Shown: positions 12,101 to 19,752, counted from the stretch's first letter. The stretch is DNA of 64,000 bases from CAWFGW01 sp963849955 (GCA_963849955.1 CAWKJU010000027.1:1-64000), one strand, 5' to 3'. Notes: generated by a model from the sequence alone, not told the origin. A program made the numbers and translations.

Positions 12101-13344
12101 TTATCAATATAAATGAAATGGACGTGGCAGTTGATGTCTTACAACATGCTTCCTGTTACGATACCAGTGATGCATCTGCTCGATTGAATATTGAATTTAT
12201 TGTTCCTCCATATCAATTGTCGTGGGATAATGGACAAAGTAGTGATACAGTTAAACGACTAGCTGCTGGTGCTCATTCTATTGCCGTAACCGATGGAAAC
12301 GGATGTAAGAAAAACTATGATTTTGATATCAACCAACCTGATTCTATTGCCATGGTTTTTGAAACCACCTCCCCAATTTGCAATGGACTTTGTACAGGCG
12401 TAGTCAGTGCAGTTGTTTCTGGGGGAACGGGTGATTATAACTTACTTTGGAACAATGGAGCATCAAATGATTCAATCACGAATGTGTGTGCTGGTTGGTA
12501 TGAACTAACTATTCTGGATGGTAACAACTGCCCTGCCAGAGATAGTATATTTTTGTCTCAACCTGAGGCAGAACAGCTCCCGATAGTTGATAGCACGTTT
12601 ATTATCTGTGAAGGACAAACCGCGATAGTGGATTTATCTTCCTATAACAACATCGAATGGACCTACCCGAATGGTCAGGTACTTACAACCTCTTCTATCA
12701 ATACGATTCTGGAAGGTACTTACACGGTAAAGGCTACGGGACTAAACGATTGTTCGTTAGCTGCTAGTTTCGAGGTGGCACAATCAAGTAAAGCGTTTAA
12801 TGCAGAGTTCCTCGTACCTAAAGAAACCTTCGTAGGTGACACCATCGTGACAGTAAGTCTTTCCAAGCCGGAACCAGATCATGTGATTTGGGTATTTGAT
12901 GAAAGTAACATCATACAAATCAGTAAAGACAACATTTATCAGGAACTTGTTTTCACACAAGAAGGGGAATACCAGCTAGGAATCAATGCACAGTCAGGTG
13001 AATGTTTTGCTGAGCAGTTTAAAACAATTACTGTTTACCCTGCTGATTCGCCTTTTAAAGATGAAGCAAAGCTTGGCTATCAAAAAACAGGCATTAAATA
13101 CGTGAACATTTACCCGAACCCTAACTATGGAAAGTTTGACTGTGAAATCGAATTGCTTCAAACGGGAGATGTTTACCTATTGGTGGTGGATCAATTAGGT
13201 AATATTCTACACCGAAAAAATGAATACAAAGTAAATCAGTCGACCATTCACATTTCATTGGATAACCTCATGGCAGGAAATTATATCCTTATTGTAAGAA
13301 CAGATGACAATGAAGCTATGAGTAAACAATTTGTGGTGGAGTAG
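6181..13344 (+). CDS. SprB-repeat giant adhesin with T9SS type A sorting tail
   Basis: 2387 residues. About 21 tandem modules of roughly 75-100 residues run from about residue 340 to 2130. Each follows the SprB repeat pattern: C-x(2-6)-NG-x-I near the start, a GG-x-PY/Y turn, L-x-x-G-x-Y in the second half, and D-x-x-x-C near the end. After them come an Ig-like and a PKD-like module. The final 80 residues form a T9SS sorting domain (YPNPNYGKF, then a GNYILIV motif, ending QFVVE). Known SprB-type proteins are mobile gliding adhesins exported by T9SS; that role here is inferred. The start at 6181 gives about 60 residues before the hydrophobic signal core (ITLMVFFLFAFSES), which is unusually long. 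No in-frame ATG closer to the core looks better. Confidence 0.9.
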   Translation: MKKAMFIIKIYQTIVTLLQKFLANEKSVLEVCTPLNFTSATNLPLKPCYSTNKIGVSRFITLMVFFLFAFSESFSQTMITNAQASVKVYTVPEANKNSEEAPLERSIVTFDLTRISTCNRCDTRHEITDIATGYSRRVYANNIVPRTFTREQDPRNSVWRYSPTACGPSPWYVTGFDGCASWQGNDIDFSINDNNKTCGSNRVSHSGNQSGFGGGTYTIHYSLPQFRQPYNYNDPNNELNGLDNLCDQAVTIATSATTNDTYIWQVSANVDGPWTTFQTNPPSVTNGHLVTITENVFSSLIGDQDEYYIRLKGDEDCFFNRSSIATKVTFRKSAPASVTFKSISPTCPGGTNGVVEITGLSDANNNTYTVSGTLNYTLTNGSQTRNYSSTQQPSTANPIRLTSGGGLSITEGNWDVAIETEDPNGVCEKSFPVTITDPPQHAVGSSTIAQQVRCDGGTGSIRVAVQGGAPNFVYTLKNAANQTIQTSAATTATSYTFNTVPEGSYYTQITSCGTTVSSSGTSTLDNPNPTLAITNTSFTNTTCKNVNNGTIAMSLAGGSGAYRYSVNNGAFQLVGSSTLSLTGLASGAYAIRIRDANDCEVSRNFEIDTPEDLTITNLRVSDDINCPEGIGDIQVTSNGGAGPFSYRLYSGTTLVRRVDNTTDRTVTFSALTQGNYRVDVTDCAETIADNISLNDPSTPIRFSAVTPVSVQCIGESNGQIQVGISGGSGNYQIKVDSRPFVNVTGSSHTLSGLAAGSHEIIISDNTLGCVATTQTTIGSPTPLSITSASVTQAVVCNQGTGEITVTVADGVAPFGYYITGDNGINRSALSRPGRTYTFTDLPVGTYAVRVDGCNETDSENGVALNNATDTLRITNLAGGNITCSDANDGNIVANFDGGASPYAVRLNTGSFTPTASSNSHTFNNIGPGNYTVVVQDKNNCETSGNIQVNNPAGVAIQSFEVADTIVCLGSSTGSIQVVAKGGAIDYFFELSGTQSTSFTGTQPSHTFTGLPSGSYQVAVTSCGLVANSTSDVVLTQPNNTVDFGSVSSTNASCSTANNGTITINAKGGTAPYSAFIDGNTPVSMSDNSHSFTGLSATSHTITIVDANNCSAASSFPVGLAAPVVGSILPEDIQQVSCNGFDNGIAFITATGGGSSASYEYSINNSDFQSVNAFGGLAAQTHQVTVRLANAPSCSWSGEFDITEPDPIAIDTLVQTDYVSCFGEEDGALRIVSSGGPSPHSYQLLRGSEVIETGSVVFDYTFLGLAAGDYQLVLTTNVTGCGTQASFSINQPDQLIVELAISDYNGVAVSCHDATDGSVSFVSSGGTYPHTVSSSGLTNQVMNEASQEVDFMTLAGGDYSFSLTDDNGCTWDTTISLLAPEPLTTSTQARLWTNGLPISCFGRNDASVRSLPMGGVALYQIVMNGSDETVTADSATFSGLSVGKYRFQTTDLNGCTVRDSITLLQPDSLVITAIDLSNTDGWNITCAGDTSGTATIDVAGGSFPISIVAGNRQQQISSYQATLFSHLGEGDFPVVVNDVMGCQDTSSFTLTAPSALALDDSKTTILKPECGGDTTGIIQIQAVGGSPTAGLYEFTLDYLNPPASLPFPARQVQMGDLTTFDRLIGGNYNLTVTDHYDCAIEQRINVNSNRQLSLDIKGSNLACKADSNGFGEVIIQGGSTPYSMTITKNNQSWNSLTGLIEGTPVRLDNLPEGDYDLSITDDNDCIYLSSDYVVAVRAPEDTLTLTSSVINASCYQQNNGQAMLLAAGGWNAAPYVFGADLNTLTPDSTINNLAAGDYTLFVQDSSGCTVATDLTITEPDSLASAVVNTVNPVCFGDANGSFELSSAGGTLPYHYSIDTGTTWHNSPYFNELIATNYQILTRDTLGCITENFVTLTQPTELEATLVNQINTHCDQPAGSATATITGGTPTYSFEWLDQQGTAISDELLADQLYAETYAFVAQDQVGCMDTLLVNIININEMDVAVDVLQHASCYDTSDASARLNIEFIVPPYQLSWDNGQSSDTVKRLAAGAHSIAVTDGNGCKKNYDFDINQPDSIAMVFETTSPICNGLCTGVVSAVVSGGTGDYNLLWNNGASNDSITNVCAGWYELTILDGNNCPARDSIFLSQPEAEQLPIVDSTFIICEGQTAIVDLSSYNNIEWTYPNGQVLTTSSINTILEGTYTVKATGLNDCSLAASFEVAQSSKAFNAEFLVPKETFVGDTIVTVSLSKPEPDHVIWVFDESNIIQISKDNIYQELVFTQEGEYQLGINAQSGECFAEQFKTITVYPADSPFKDEAKLGYQKTGIKYVNIYPNPNYGKFDCEIELLQTGDVYLLVVDQLGNILHRKNEYKVNQSTIHISLDNLMAGNYILIVRTDDNEAMSKQFVVE
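7501..9546 (+). repeat. Four copies of a two-module SprB super-repeat
   Basis: Within the adhesin gene, eight consecutive modules (about 85 codons each) alternate between two subtypes. The odd subtype has V-x-C-x-x-G-x-G near its start and ends with an S/G/D-C-G/N-x-T-like segment that lacks the usual D-x-N-x-C. The even subtype has T-C-x-x-x-NG-T/N-I and ends with D-x-N-x-C-E. The unit is therefore an A-B pair of about 170 codons present four times, after which the modules become irregular. Confidence 0.65.
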
Positions 13345-13503
13345 CATCTCACATAATCATCAGCGCCATAGTTCTCGTAATAAATCGGGAGCACTAGTCC
13401 TTCGCTTTTAAGTATAATTATAAAGTTAAATAACTACTTGCAGGCTCCTCCACTAAAATCTGGGGACCGTTCCAGAGCGTTTTTCCTAATTACTTATCTT
13501 AAA

Positions 13504-14847
13504 TCACACACTAACCTCTTTCTTATTTTTTATCGAAAGTAAGATTATTGCTCCAGCGATAGCAGATACTAATGAAGCTATTAAAATGCTGATTTTTGAA
13601 ATCTTGATTAATGATGGATCTGAAAAAGCCAAGTTCGTAACAAACAGTGACATCGTAAAACCGATTCCGGCAATCATGCCTAACCCCACAATATGTTTCC
13701 AGGTGATGGCAGCGGGTAGTTCTGAAATTCCCAGTTTGTTAGCTAATAAAACAAACAGACTTATACCTAACATTTTCCCAAGTGCCAAACCCAAGAGAAT
13801 ACCCAAACTTAACGACCCGGTTATGACCTGTAGCAATCCAACATCTAACTTTACTCCCGCATTGGCGAAAGCAAAAACTGGAATAATAAAAAAGGCATTA
13901 AAATTAATTAACGAATTTTCGAGTTTAAGTAGTGGTGGCGTTGAGTCTTGGTTATCTTTATACATGACCTTTAAAATTTCATGCTGTCGTTTATCTTGCA
14001 TAGGGTCTAGATTATCAAGATCCGTTTTCTCTAATTCTCTAATATTTGATTCCGTTTGTTCTTTCAGAATTTTACTGTCCAACTTAGGTTTTACAGGTAT
14101 GGTAATAGCAAACAATACCCCCGCAATGGTAGGATGAATCCCTGAGTTTAAAAAAAAGTACCACAGGACTAAACCACCCAAAATGTACCAAATCAAATTT
14201 TTGACCCCAAACCTATTCATGGCGAACAAAAGCAATAATATGAGTCCAGATATTCCAAGATATAACCAAGTTAATTCCTCACTATAAAAAAGAGCTATTA
14301 CCAGTATGGCGCCTAAATCATCGGCAATCGCTAATGCAACCAAAAATATTTTAAGCTGAGAAGGAATCCGTTTGCCCAGTAAAGCAATAATTCCTAATGA
14401 GTAAGCTATATCTGTTGCTATAGGAATCCCCCAGCCATTTATGCTTTGCGTTCCAATATTTAGACTAAAAAAAATAAGGGCTGGAACAATCATTCCTCCT
14501 AAAGCAGCTATTAAGGGCATGGAGGCTTTTTTGAAAGAGGACAACTCCCCAACCATAATTTCGCGTTTAAGTTCTAGCCCAGCTACTAAAAAGAAAATTA
14601 CCATTAAACCATCATTAATCCACTCTTTAAGCGAAAGCCCAAAAGTAAAATACCCCGTCAATTCAAAGAAAAATTCATCTTTAAGGTAAAAGTGGTAGGT
14701 ATCGGCCCAATCCGAGTTGGCAATTAATAAAGCTACTATAGTCGATAAAATTAAAATAAGACCACCTGCTGTCTCTTTATTTAGAAAATTAAGGGTAGTC
14801 TCTCTAATATATGCTATAGTTGTTTTATCATTTACTTGCTGATCCAT
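13504..14847 (-). CDS. nhaA: Na+/H+ antiporter NhaA
   Basis: 447 residues, the usual NhaA length plus a hydrophilic loop of about 50 residues. It exports Na+ in exchange for protons at the inner membrane. The transport motif is intact: ATDIAYSLG (T145, D146) and ALAIADDLGAI with the paired aspartates D176-D177, equivalent to the ion-binding Asp163/164 pair of E. coli NhaA. Hydrophobic helices cover both halves. The loop between them (about residues 270-325) is rich in Asp, Glu and Lys and differs from enterobacterial NhaA. Its start overlaps by 16 nt the end of the STAS-like gene upstream, so the two are translationally coupled. The small gene before that may belong to the same transcript. 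Confidence 0.95.
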   Translation of the reverse strand: MDQQVNDKTTIAYIRETTLNFLNKETAGGLILILSTIVALLIANSDWADTYHFYLKDEFFFELTGYFTFGLSLKEWINDGLMVIFFLVAGLELKREIMVGELSSFKKASMPLIAALGGMIVPALIFFSLNIGTQSINGWGIPIATDIAYSLGIIALLGKRIPSQLKIFLVALAIADDLGAILVIALFYSEELTWLYLGISGLILLLLFAMNRFGVKNLIWYILGGLVLWYFFLNSGIHPTIAGVLFAITIPVKPKLDSKILKEQTESNIRELEKTDLDNLDPMQDKRQHEILKVMYKDNQDSTPPLLKLENSLINFNAFFIIPVFAFANAGVKLDVGLLQVITGSLSLGILLGLALGKMLGISLFVLLANKLGISELPAAITWKHIVGLGMIAGIGFTMSLFVTNLAFSDPSLIKISKISILIASLVSAIAGAIILLSIKNKKEVSV

Positions 14848-15188
14848 TCTTTCGCTTGTTCTTTATTATTCAAGTCAAAATATTCAATCTCAGCATTTAA
14901 AAAGGGTTTCATAAATTGAGCGATATAATTTTGCCATTTTTTCTCCCCCACCATCGCAATCTTTTCATAATCGTCCGCGTGGGATAAATCCATCTTTAAA
15001 TCTTTCCAAAAAGCCTTGATGTTCCAACCTGAGAAATCTTCCATCTCAAAATACCACCTTACCTTTTGACCTTTGTTCAAAATATTATCAATAAGCGGAT
15101 GTAGTTTCTCAATGTCGCTATCGGTCAAGTTATCTTTTCCTTTTATTGCAATTAAATTTTCCCCAGTCATTTCCAATATCTGTAACAT
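14832..15188 (-). CDS. STAS/SpoIIAA-like protein
   Basis: 118 residues matching the SpoIIAA-like (STAS/SEC14) family. The opening I-A-I-K-G segment is followed by a helix, V-R-W-Y-F-E-M-E-D-F-x-G-W in the middle, then K-I-A-M-V-G-x-K-x-W and a closing I-x-Y-F-D. Family members are small cytosolic proteins of unknown biochemical role. The 3' end overlaps nhaA by 16 nt, and a 56-codon gene precedes it by 11 nt, so this is a three-gene unit. A link to ion or envelope stress is only suggested by nhaA. The family call is good; no function is claimed. Confidence 0.8.
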   Translation of the reverse strand: MLQILEMTGENLIAIKGKDNLTDSDIEKLHPLIDNILNKGQKVRWYFEMEDFSGWNIKAFWKDLKMDLSHADDYEKIAMVGEKKWQNYIAQFMKPFLNAEIEYFDLNNKEQAKEWISK

Positions 15189-15199
15189 AGTAATGCTCT

Positions 15200-15370
15200 T
15201 TATAAGTCTTGTTTTTCCATTTGTGCTTTTACAATCCCTTTCTCTAACGCTTCTTCTTTAGAAGACTGGTCTTCAAAATAAAAATCCTTAGCATATTTTA
15301 AAGCAATTTTTGCAATAGGTTCTTCAAGCATTGCCAACCTTTCTTGATAATCTTCAAATAAATCTTTCAT
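15200..15370 (-). CDS. Small hypothetical protein (56 aa)
   Basis: Starting at the ATG at 15370 gives MKDLFEDYQERLAMLEEP and a charged helical protein of 56 residues. An upstream in-frame ATG would add only eight unconvincing residues (MYALIINY). There are no recognisable motifs, and coiled-coil or helix-hairpin content is likely. It lies 11 nt upstream of the STAS-like gene in the same direction and probably heads the nhaA transcript. The coding call rests on codon pattern and spacing. Confidence 0.55.
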   Translation of the reverse strand: MKDLFEDYQERLAMLEEPIAKIALKYAKDFYFEDQSSKEEALEKGIVKAQMEKQDL

Positions 15371-15787
15371 ATAATTAATTATTAATGCATACAATTTTTC
15401 AACTTTTTGAGAGAAAAACTACAACTTATCTCCCAGCCCGTTATAAAGTAATTCTAGAAGAAAACATACAAAAGGATTGCCAGCTTGTCGCAATGATTTA
15501 TCTGCTGTTCTTTTATTAGAAGATGTAAATGCTTTAACACCACTTTATTTCATATTCATCATTTAAACACCCTCAATCTTCTTAGCGAGAAAAGGATAAA
15601 AATGTATAAATCTAACCTCTAAATAGAGGAATAGCCTATACACGATTGTAGAATTTCCTCACACATAGATTGGTTATATTATCTATTACCGTGGATATAA
15701 GGGTGCCTAATGCATATACATTTTTTCGCATAGAAATTGTGCGTTTCATATCGAAAAACAGATTTTTAACTTAAACCAACAATTAAT
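15371..15787. other. Gene-free divergent interval, nothing firm seen
   Basis: This 417-bp interval separates the nhaA unit (leftward) from the PfpI gene (rightward) and should hold both promoters. I found no exact TAnnTTTG box, no strong hairpin and no convincing small gene. One short open stretch near 15409-15513 has protein-like composition but no start. Confidence 0.4.
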
Positions 15788-16348
15788 ATGGAAAAATTAC
15801 GATCAAAACGAGTAGCAATTTTGGCTACCGATGGATTCGAAAAATCCGAATTGCTGTCGCCAAAAGAAGCACTGGAAAATGCAGGTGCGGATGTAGATAT
15901 AATCTCGATAAAACAAGGAAAAATAAAATCATGGGATGAAAAAAACTGGGGCGAATCTATTGAAGTTGATAAGCTGGTAAGCGATGTCAATCAAAGTGAA
16001 TACGATGCGCTGATGCTGCCTGGTGGTGTTATTAACCCCGACTTATTACGGAGAAACGAAGAGGCTGTGAACTTTGTACGTTCCTTCTTTGAAAACCAAA
16101 AACCGGTGGCAGCTATTTGTCATGGACCACAGTTGCTCGTTGAAGCAGATGTATTAAGAGACCGAAAAATCACCTCTTTCTCTTCTGTGAAAACCGATAT
16201 GATTAATGCAGGAGCAGAATGGGTAGACCAGGAAGTAGTGGTAGATCATGGATTAGTAACTAGCCGATCACCCGATGACTTACCTGCCTTCAATAAAAAA
16301 CTGATTGAAGAAATTGCCGAAGGAAAACATGCAGAACAAATGGCATAA
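15788..16348 (+). CDS. PfpI/DJ-1 family protein (YhbO-like)
   Basis: 186 residues covering the whole DJ-1/PfpI fold. The nucleophile elbow is intact: AAICHGPQ with Cys111 followed by His112. The conserved acidic residue near the start is Glu18 (TDGFEKSE), and the oxyanion-side motif MLPGGVINPD is present. Family members act as glyoxalases, chaperones or deglycases in stress protection, and their protease activity is disputed. I cannot choose between these from sequence. It is monocistronic: a strong rho-independent terminator follows 25 nt after the stop. Confidence 0.88.
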   Translation: MEKLRSKRVAILATDGFEKSELLSPKEALENAGADVDIISIKQGKIKSWDEKNWGESIEVDKLVSDVNQSEYDALMLPGGVINPDLLRRNEEAVNFVRSFFENQKPVAAICHGPQLLVEADVLRDRKITSFSSVKTDMINAGAEWVDQEVVVDHGLVTSRSPDDLPAFNKKLIEEIAEGKHAEQMA

Positions 16349-16372
16349 AGAATCATAACTTATTACAAGTTA

Positions 16373-16417
16373 AGCCAAGCATCAGCTATTAAATTAGCCT
16401 GATTCTTGGCTTTTTTT
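16373..16417 (+). terminator. Rho-independent terminator of the PfpI gene
   Basis: The arms AGCCAAGCATCAG (16373-16385) and CTGATTCTTGGCT (16399-16411) form a 13-bp stem with one mismatch and a 13-nt loop, followed directly by a T tract. This site also shows that the next gene must start at the ATG at 16436, not at the TTG inside the hairpin at 16406. Confidence 0.92.
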
Positions 16418-16435
16418 ATAAAAAAAATCAACACA

Positions 16436-16882
16436 ATGCAGAAAGAACAATTCATGGAAGAAGCTTTACGACAAGCAAAACTAGCACAAGATTACAACGA
16501 AGGACCTTTTGGTGCTGTGATTGTACGAGGTGGACAAATAGTTGTATCTACAAGAAATACGACAGAAGAGACCTATGACCCTACTGCTCATGCGGAGGTT
16601 AATGCTATTCGTGAAGCGTGTAAGAAATTGCAAACTACTGATTTAAGTGACTGCATCTTGTATACATCGTGTCACCCCTGCCCTATGTGTTTGAGTGCTG
16701 CAAAGTGGGCAAGCATTCGCAAAGTGATCTATTGTTTAACTAATGAGGACACTAAAAAACTCGGTTTCGATGACTGGAAACATTACCAGGAAATGGGCTT
16801 AAAACCTTCTGAAAGAGAGTTGCCTTTTGAACAAATCATGAACGAAGAAGGTAAAACACTTCTCATTTCAGACAAGAAGTAG
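16436..16882 (+). CDS. Nucleoside/guanine deaminase family protein
   Basis: 148 residues of the cytidine/deoxycytidylate deaminase superfamily. The zinc site is complete: TAHAEVNAIR (His ligand and catalytic Glu) and TSCHPCPMC (two Cys ligands). The tail, with GFDDWKHYQE, resembles the guanine-deaminase (GuaD) branch, which deaminates guanine to xanthine, rather than the tRNA-adenosine branch TadA. That choice is moderately sure. The start at 16436 was chosen because the longer frame begins inside the preceding terminator. The next gene begins about 125 nt downstream. Confidence 0.85.
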   Translation: MQKEQFMEEALRQAKLAQDYNEGPFGAVIVRGGQIVVSTRNTTEETYDPTAHAEVNAIREACKKLQTTDLSDCILYTSCHPCPMCLSAAKWASIRKVIYCLTNEDTKKLGFDDWKHYQEMGLKPSERELPFEQIMNEEGKTLLISDKK

Positions 16883-17008
16883 TCTGTATAAAATTAGTAA
16901 ATACATTTCTATTGACTGGACTTATGTTTGCCTAATGTTTCACAGCATTCATGTAAAATTAGTTTTAGAAAACAATTCACGAATCAGATAGTTATTCAAG
17001 CAAAATTT

Positions 17009-17386
17009 ATGGAATCACAAAAAAATGTATTCGGAGAAACGCTAATTACCTGTAGCTCAAATCCAATAACAGGTTTTTATAGAGATGGATGTTGTAAAAC
17101 GGATGAATTCGATCAAGGTACCCACACTGTTTGTGCGGTTATGACTCAAGAGTTTTTAGAGTTTTCAAAAGCTCGGGGTAATGATCTCATGACACCAAGA
17201 CCTCTTTATAAGTTCACAGGACTTGTATCAGGAGACAAATGGTGTTTGTGTGCTTCACGCTGGATGGAAGCTTATAATGCAGGCATAGCTCCGCAATTGG
17301 TATTGGAAGCTACTCATGAGAAAACATTAGATTTCATCGATTTAGAAGAACTTATTAAATACGCATACAAGACGTCAGTGTCATAA
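17009..17386 (+). CDS. DUF2237 family protein
   Basis: 125 residues starting MESQKNVFGE at 17009. The upstream in-frame extension (from 16928) is not protein-like. The chain carries the hallmark segments of DUF2237: TGFYRDGCC, THTVCAVMT, FLEFSKARGNDL, and KWCLCASRWMEAY followed by LEATHEK. These cytosolic proteins have several conserved cysteines and no established activity. A TATGTTTG sequence at 16923-16930 matches a Bacteroidota -7 box but lacks a well-placed TTG, so the promoter is unproven. Confidence 0.85.
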   Translation: MESQKNVFGETLITCSSNPITGFYRDGCCKTDEFDQGTHTVCAVMTQEFLEFSKARGNDLMTPRPLYKFTGLVSGDKWCLCASRWMEAYNAGIAPQLVLEATHEKTLDFIDLEELIKYAYKTSVS

Positions 17387-17421
17387 ACTTTCCATTGTGA
17401 TCGCTTCCTCTAAATTCAATT

Positions 17422-17787
17422 ATGCTAAGACCAACACTACCAAATGCATTAGTCACTGAGCTATCAAGTGATGTTGAACGATTTCAAAATGAAGTTATCA
17501 GACCCATAATAAAAGGGTTGCATGCCTTATTGATCAGTCATTTTCAGTATTATTTATCCAACAAGAAAATTGATTTTAAGGCTTTAGTATTGGAAAAACA
17601 ACAAAGCCAAATTGAAATTATCTTCACAAAAGACATTGGCTTCCGACAGGAAATTAAAGGTATGGTTCTCGGACATTTTACTATTGAAGAATTTCATAGT
17701 TATGCTAAAAATTCCAGTGAATTGAATAAACGAATGATTCAAATCATTAAACAACGTATATTAGATTCTATAACGCAGTTAACGTAA
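17422..17787 (+). CDS. Hypothetical helical protein (121 aa)
   Basis: I do not recognise the family. The sequence is almost entirely helical, with amphipathic segments (for example residues 13-45 and 95-120), no cysteine, no signal peptide and no membrane helix. It lies 35 nt after the DUF2237 gene in the same direction and may share its transcript. Its stop is 5 nt from the stop of the convergent VLRF1-like gene. The 121-codon frame with a normal ATG and good codon use supports a real gene. Confidence 0.65.
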   Translation: MLRPTLPNALVTELSSDVERFQNEVIRPIIKGLHALLISHFQYYLSNKKIDFKALVLEKQQSQIEIIFTKDIGFRQEIKGMVLGHFTIEEFHSYAKNSSELNKRMIQIIKQRILDSITQLT

Positions 17788-17792
17788 GGTAA

Positions 17793-18467
17793 TTAATCTT
17801 CAACTATTCTATGGAGCTGCCTGGCAAACTTTTCATCATAAAACAACATTGGAGCCATCAATTTCTTGATTGTATTTAACAAATTAGTATAGTTGGATTG
17901 TGGTAGATGTAATGGAATTTTATATAACCGTTCATCTTTTTTCCCAAAAGGACAGGCCACTTTCGACTGGTGTAAATAAGGAATTAAAGTAGGCGTACAA
18001 TTTAAAGCAATTCGATCTACCTCATACTCTTCCATTAAACTGGTCAATTTGGTATTGATGCTTTCAAAAAATTCAAACGTAGCAGCTAACCGAACGCGTG
18101 ACCCCGCGCGGGATTTTCCTTTTTTGTTTAAATACTTAATTTGACTATACCCTTGTTTTTTACGCGTCATGTAGGCCGAAAAAGTCGTGTGATACACAGT
18201 TGTTTTTCCTTCTTGAACGCATATTGCTGCATTGCCTGATTCGATAGTAACGTAAAAAATGATGGGGTTTTCATCAAGAACATTTAATGAATTATCCAGC
18301 TTCCAATGTAAAGGCAGACGAATGTATCCCAAACTTTCTTTTTGTTCATTTTCAAGAACAATCAGGTGCTTTTTATAATCGTAGTGATAGGATGGAAAAT
18401 CAGCTTTTATTTTTGAAAATAGTACCTTGGATGGAATAGAATATAAGTTGAGTTGCTGTTGGAGCAT
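17793..18467 (-). CDS. Probable VLRF1-type peptidyl-tRNA hydrolase (ribosome rescue)
   Basis: 224 residues. The central segment, residues 100-127, reads TRKKQGYSQIKYL and then GKSRAGSRVR. This closely resembles the release-factor signature of VLRF1 proteins (yeast Vms1, human ANKZF1), in which a Gly-x-x-Gln motif and an arginine-rich stretch act at the peptidyl-tRNA bond. The likely catalytic glutamine is Q109 in GYSQ. The flanking parts fit an alpha/beta eRF1-middle-domain fold. Bacterial VLRF1-like families have been proposed from comparative genomics. Substrate and activity here are inferred from the motif alone. It stands between convergent and same-strand neighbours without an obvious operon. 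Confidence 0.55.
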   Translation of the reverse strand: MLQQQLNLYSIPSKVLFSKIKADFPSYHYDYKKHLIVLENEQKESLGYIRLPLHWKLDNSLNVLDENPIIFYVTIESGNAAICVQEGKTTVYHTTFSAYMTRKKQGYSQIKYLNKKGKSRAGSRVRLAATFEFFESINTKLTSLMEEYEVDRIALNCTPTLIPYLHQSKVACPFGKKDERLYKIPLHLPQSNYTNLLNTIKKLMAPMLFYDEKFARQLHRIVED

Positions 18468-18509
18468 GTAAAGTCAATTAATAAGCAAATATAACGGGAT
18501 GAAGCGTTT

Positions 18510-19715
18510 CTAAATCAAAACTTCTTCAATCAACTTCACGGCCCAATCAATCTCTTCTTTTGTAATAATTAAAGGTGGTGCCAATCGAATAGTATGTCCG
18601 TGTGTATCTTTTGCTAAAAGTCCTTTTTCCAACAGCTTCAGCGTATAGTTACGAGCGGGTCCCGCCTCATCAACCAATTCGATTGCCAGCATCAACCCCA
18701 ATCCGCGGATCTCTTTTATTTTTTCTGATTGAACGTTTTCTAACTTGGTTTTAAAATAATCTCCCAAGAATGCTGATTTTGCAATTAAATCTTCTTCTAT
18801 TAACACTTTTACTGCAGCTGATGCGATAGCACATGCCAACGGATTGCCTCCAAAAGTAGACCCATGACTCCCAGGTTCAAAAGCCACATTCATAATAGCA
18901 TTATTTGCTAAAATGCCGGAAACAGGATATACGCCTCCACCCAATGCTTTACCGATGATGACGATATCGGGTTGAATATTGCTGTGTTCGTAACAAAAAA
19001 GCTTACCTGTACGACCCAACCCGGTTTGAATTTCATCTACTACCAGAAGCACCTCGTGTTGAGAACAAATTGAACTGCAACGCTGCAAATAATTAGCAGG
19101 AGGAATAATAACTCCGGCTTCGCCTTGAATGGGTTCTAATAACACACCAATGGTGTTTTTATCTATTGCCTTTTCTAACGCGCTATCATCTCCATAGGGT
19201 ATAATTTTAAACCCTGAAGCGAAAGGGCCGTACCCTTTTTTACTCCCTTCATCAGTACTAAAACTAATAATGGTAGAAGTTCGTCCATGAAAGTTATCCG
19301 ACATCACGATAATATTGCTTTGTTCATTTGGGATTCCCTTCGAAAAAGCTCCCCATCGCCTCATGGCTTTAATGGCTGTCTCTACTGCCTCTGCCCCACT
19401 GTTCATCAACAAACCTTTATCGAAACCTGATAACTGAGTTAGCTGCTCTAAAAATGACACCATCTGATCGTTATGAAATGCGCGCGAAGTTAAGGTAAGC
19501 GTCTCAAGTTGACGTTTCGCGGCAGCAATTATTCTTGGATGGCAATGCCCTTGGTTCAACGCAGAATAAGCTGACAACATATCTAAATACCGCCTTCCTT
19601 CCACATCTTCCACCCACACTCCTTTGCCACTTTTAATCACCACAGGCAGTGGATGATAATTGTGTGCACTAACTTCATTTTCTCTGTCAATATAGTCTTG
19701 CGATCTTGTTGCCAT
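18510..19715 (-). CDS. rocD: Ornithine aminotransferase
   Basis: 401 residues, the full length of class-III PLP aminotransferases of the ornithine--oxo-acid type. It converts ornithine plus 2-oxoglutarate to glutamate semialdehyde and glutamate. Visible motifs: MNSGAEAVETAIK (phosphate cup), DNFHGRT, LLVVDEIQTGLGRTG with the PLP-ring Asp, and IIGKALGGGVYPVS with the Schiff-base Lys256. YEHSNIQPDIV and the TFGGNPLA motif also fit RocD. It is divergent from arginase with only 37 bp between start codons. Together the two genes make the arginine -> ornithine -> glutamate semialdehyde route. Confidence 0.93.
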   Translation of the reverse strand: MATRSQDYIDRENEVSAHNYHPLPVVIKSGKGVWVEDVEGRRYLDMLSAYSALNQGHCHPRIIAAAKRQLETLTLTSRAFHNDQMVSFLEQLTQLSGFDKGLLMNSGAEAVETAIKAMRRWGAFSKGIPNEQSNIIVMSDNFHGRTSTIISFSTDEGSKKGYGPFASGFKIIPYGDDSALEKAIDKNTIGVLLEPIQGEAGVIIPPANYLQRCSSICSQHEVLLVVDEIQTGLGRTGKLFCYEHSNIQPDIVIIGKALGGGVYPVSGILANNAIMNVAFEPGSHGSTFGGNPLACAIASAAVKVLIEEDLIAKSAFLGDYFKTKLENVQSEKIKEIRGLGLMLAIELVDEAGPARNYTLKLLEKGLLAKDTHGHTIRLAPPLIITKEEIDWAVKLIEEVLI

Positions 19716-19752
19716 TAACTTTTATCGTGGTTTAACGTTTCTTTCTATACGC

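Noticed and set aside
6181..13344. Possible CRISPR or DNA-level satellite in the repeat-rich adhesin gene
   Set aside because: The periodicity is at protein level (about 85 codons) with diverged DNA. There are no short identical direct repeats with unique spacers.
15409..15513. Short protein-like open stretch between the nhaA unit and the PfpI gene
   Set aside because: About 30 codons without a start codon or recognisable motif. Chance is sufficient.
16406..16435. TTG start for the deaminase at 16406
   Set aside because: It lies in the descending arm of the upstream terminator. The ATG at 16436 gives the normal family N-terminus.
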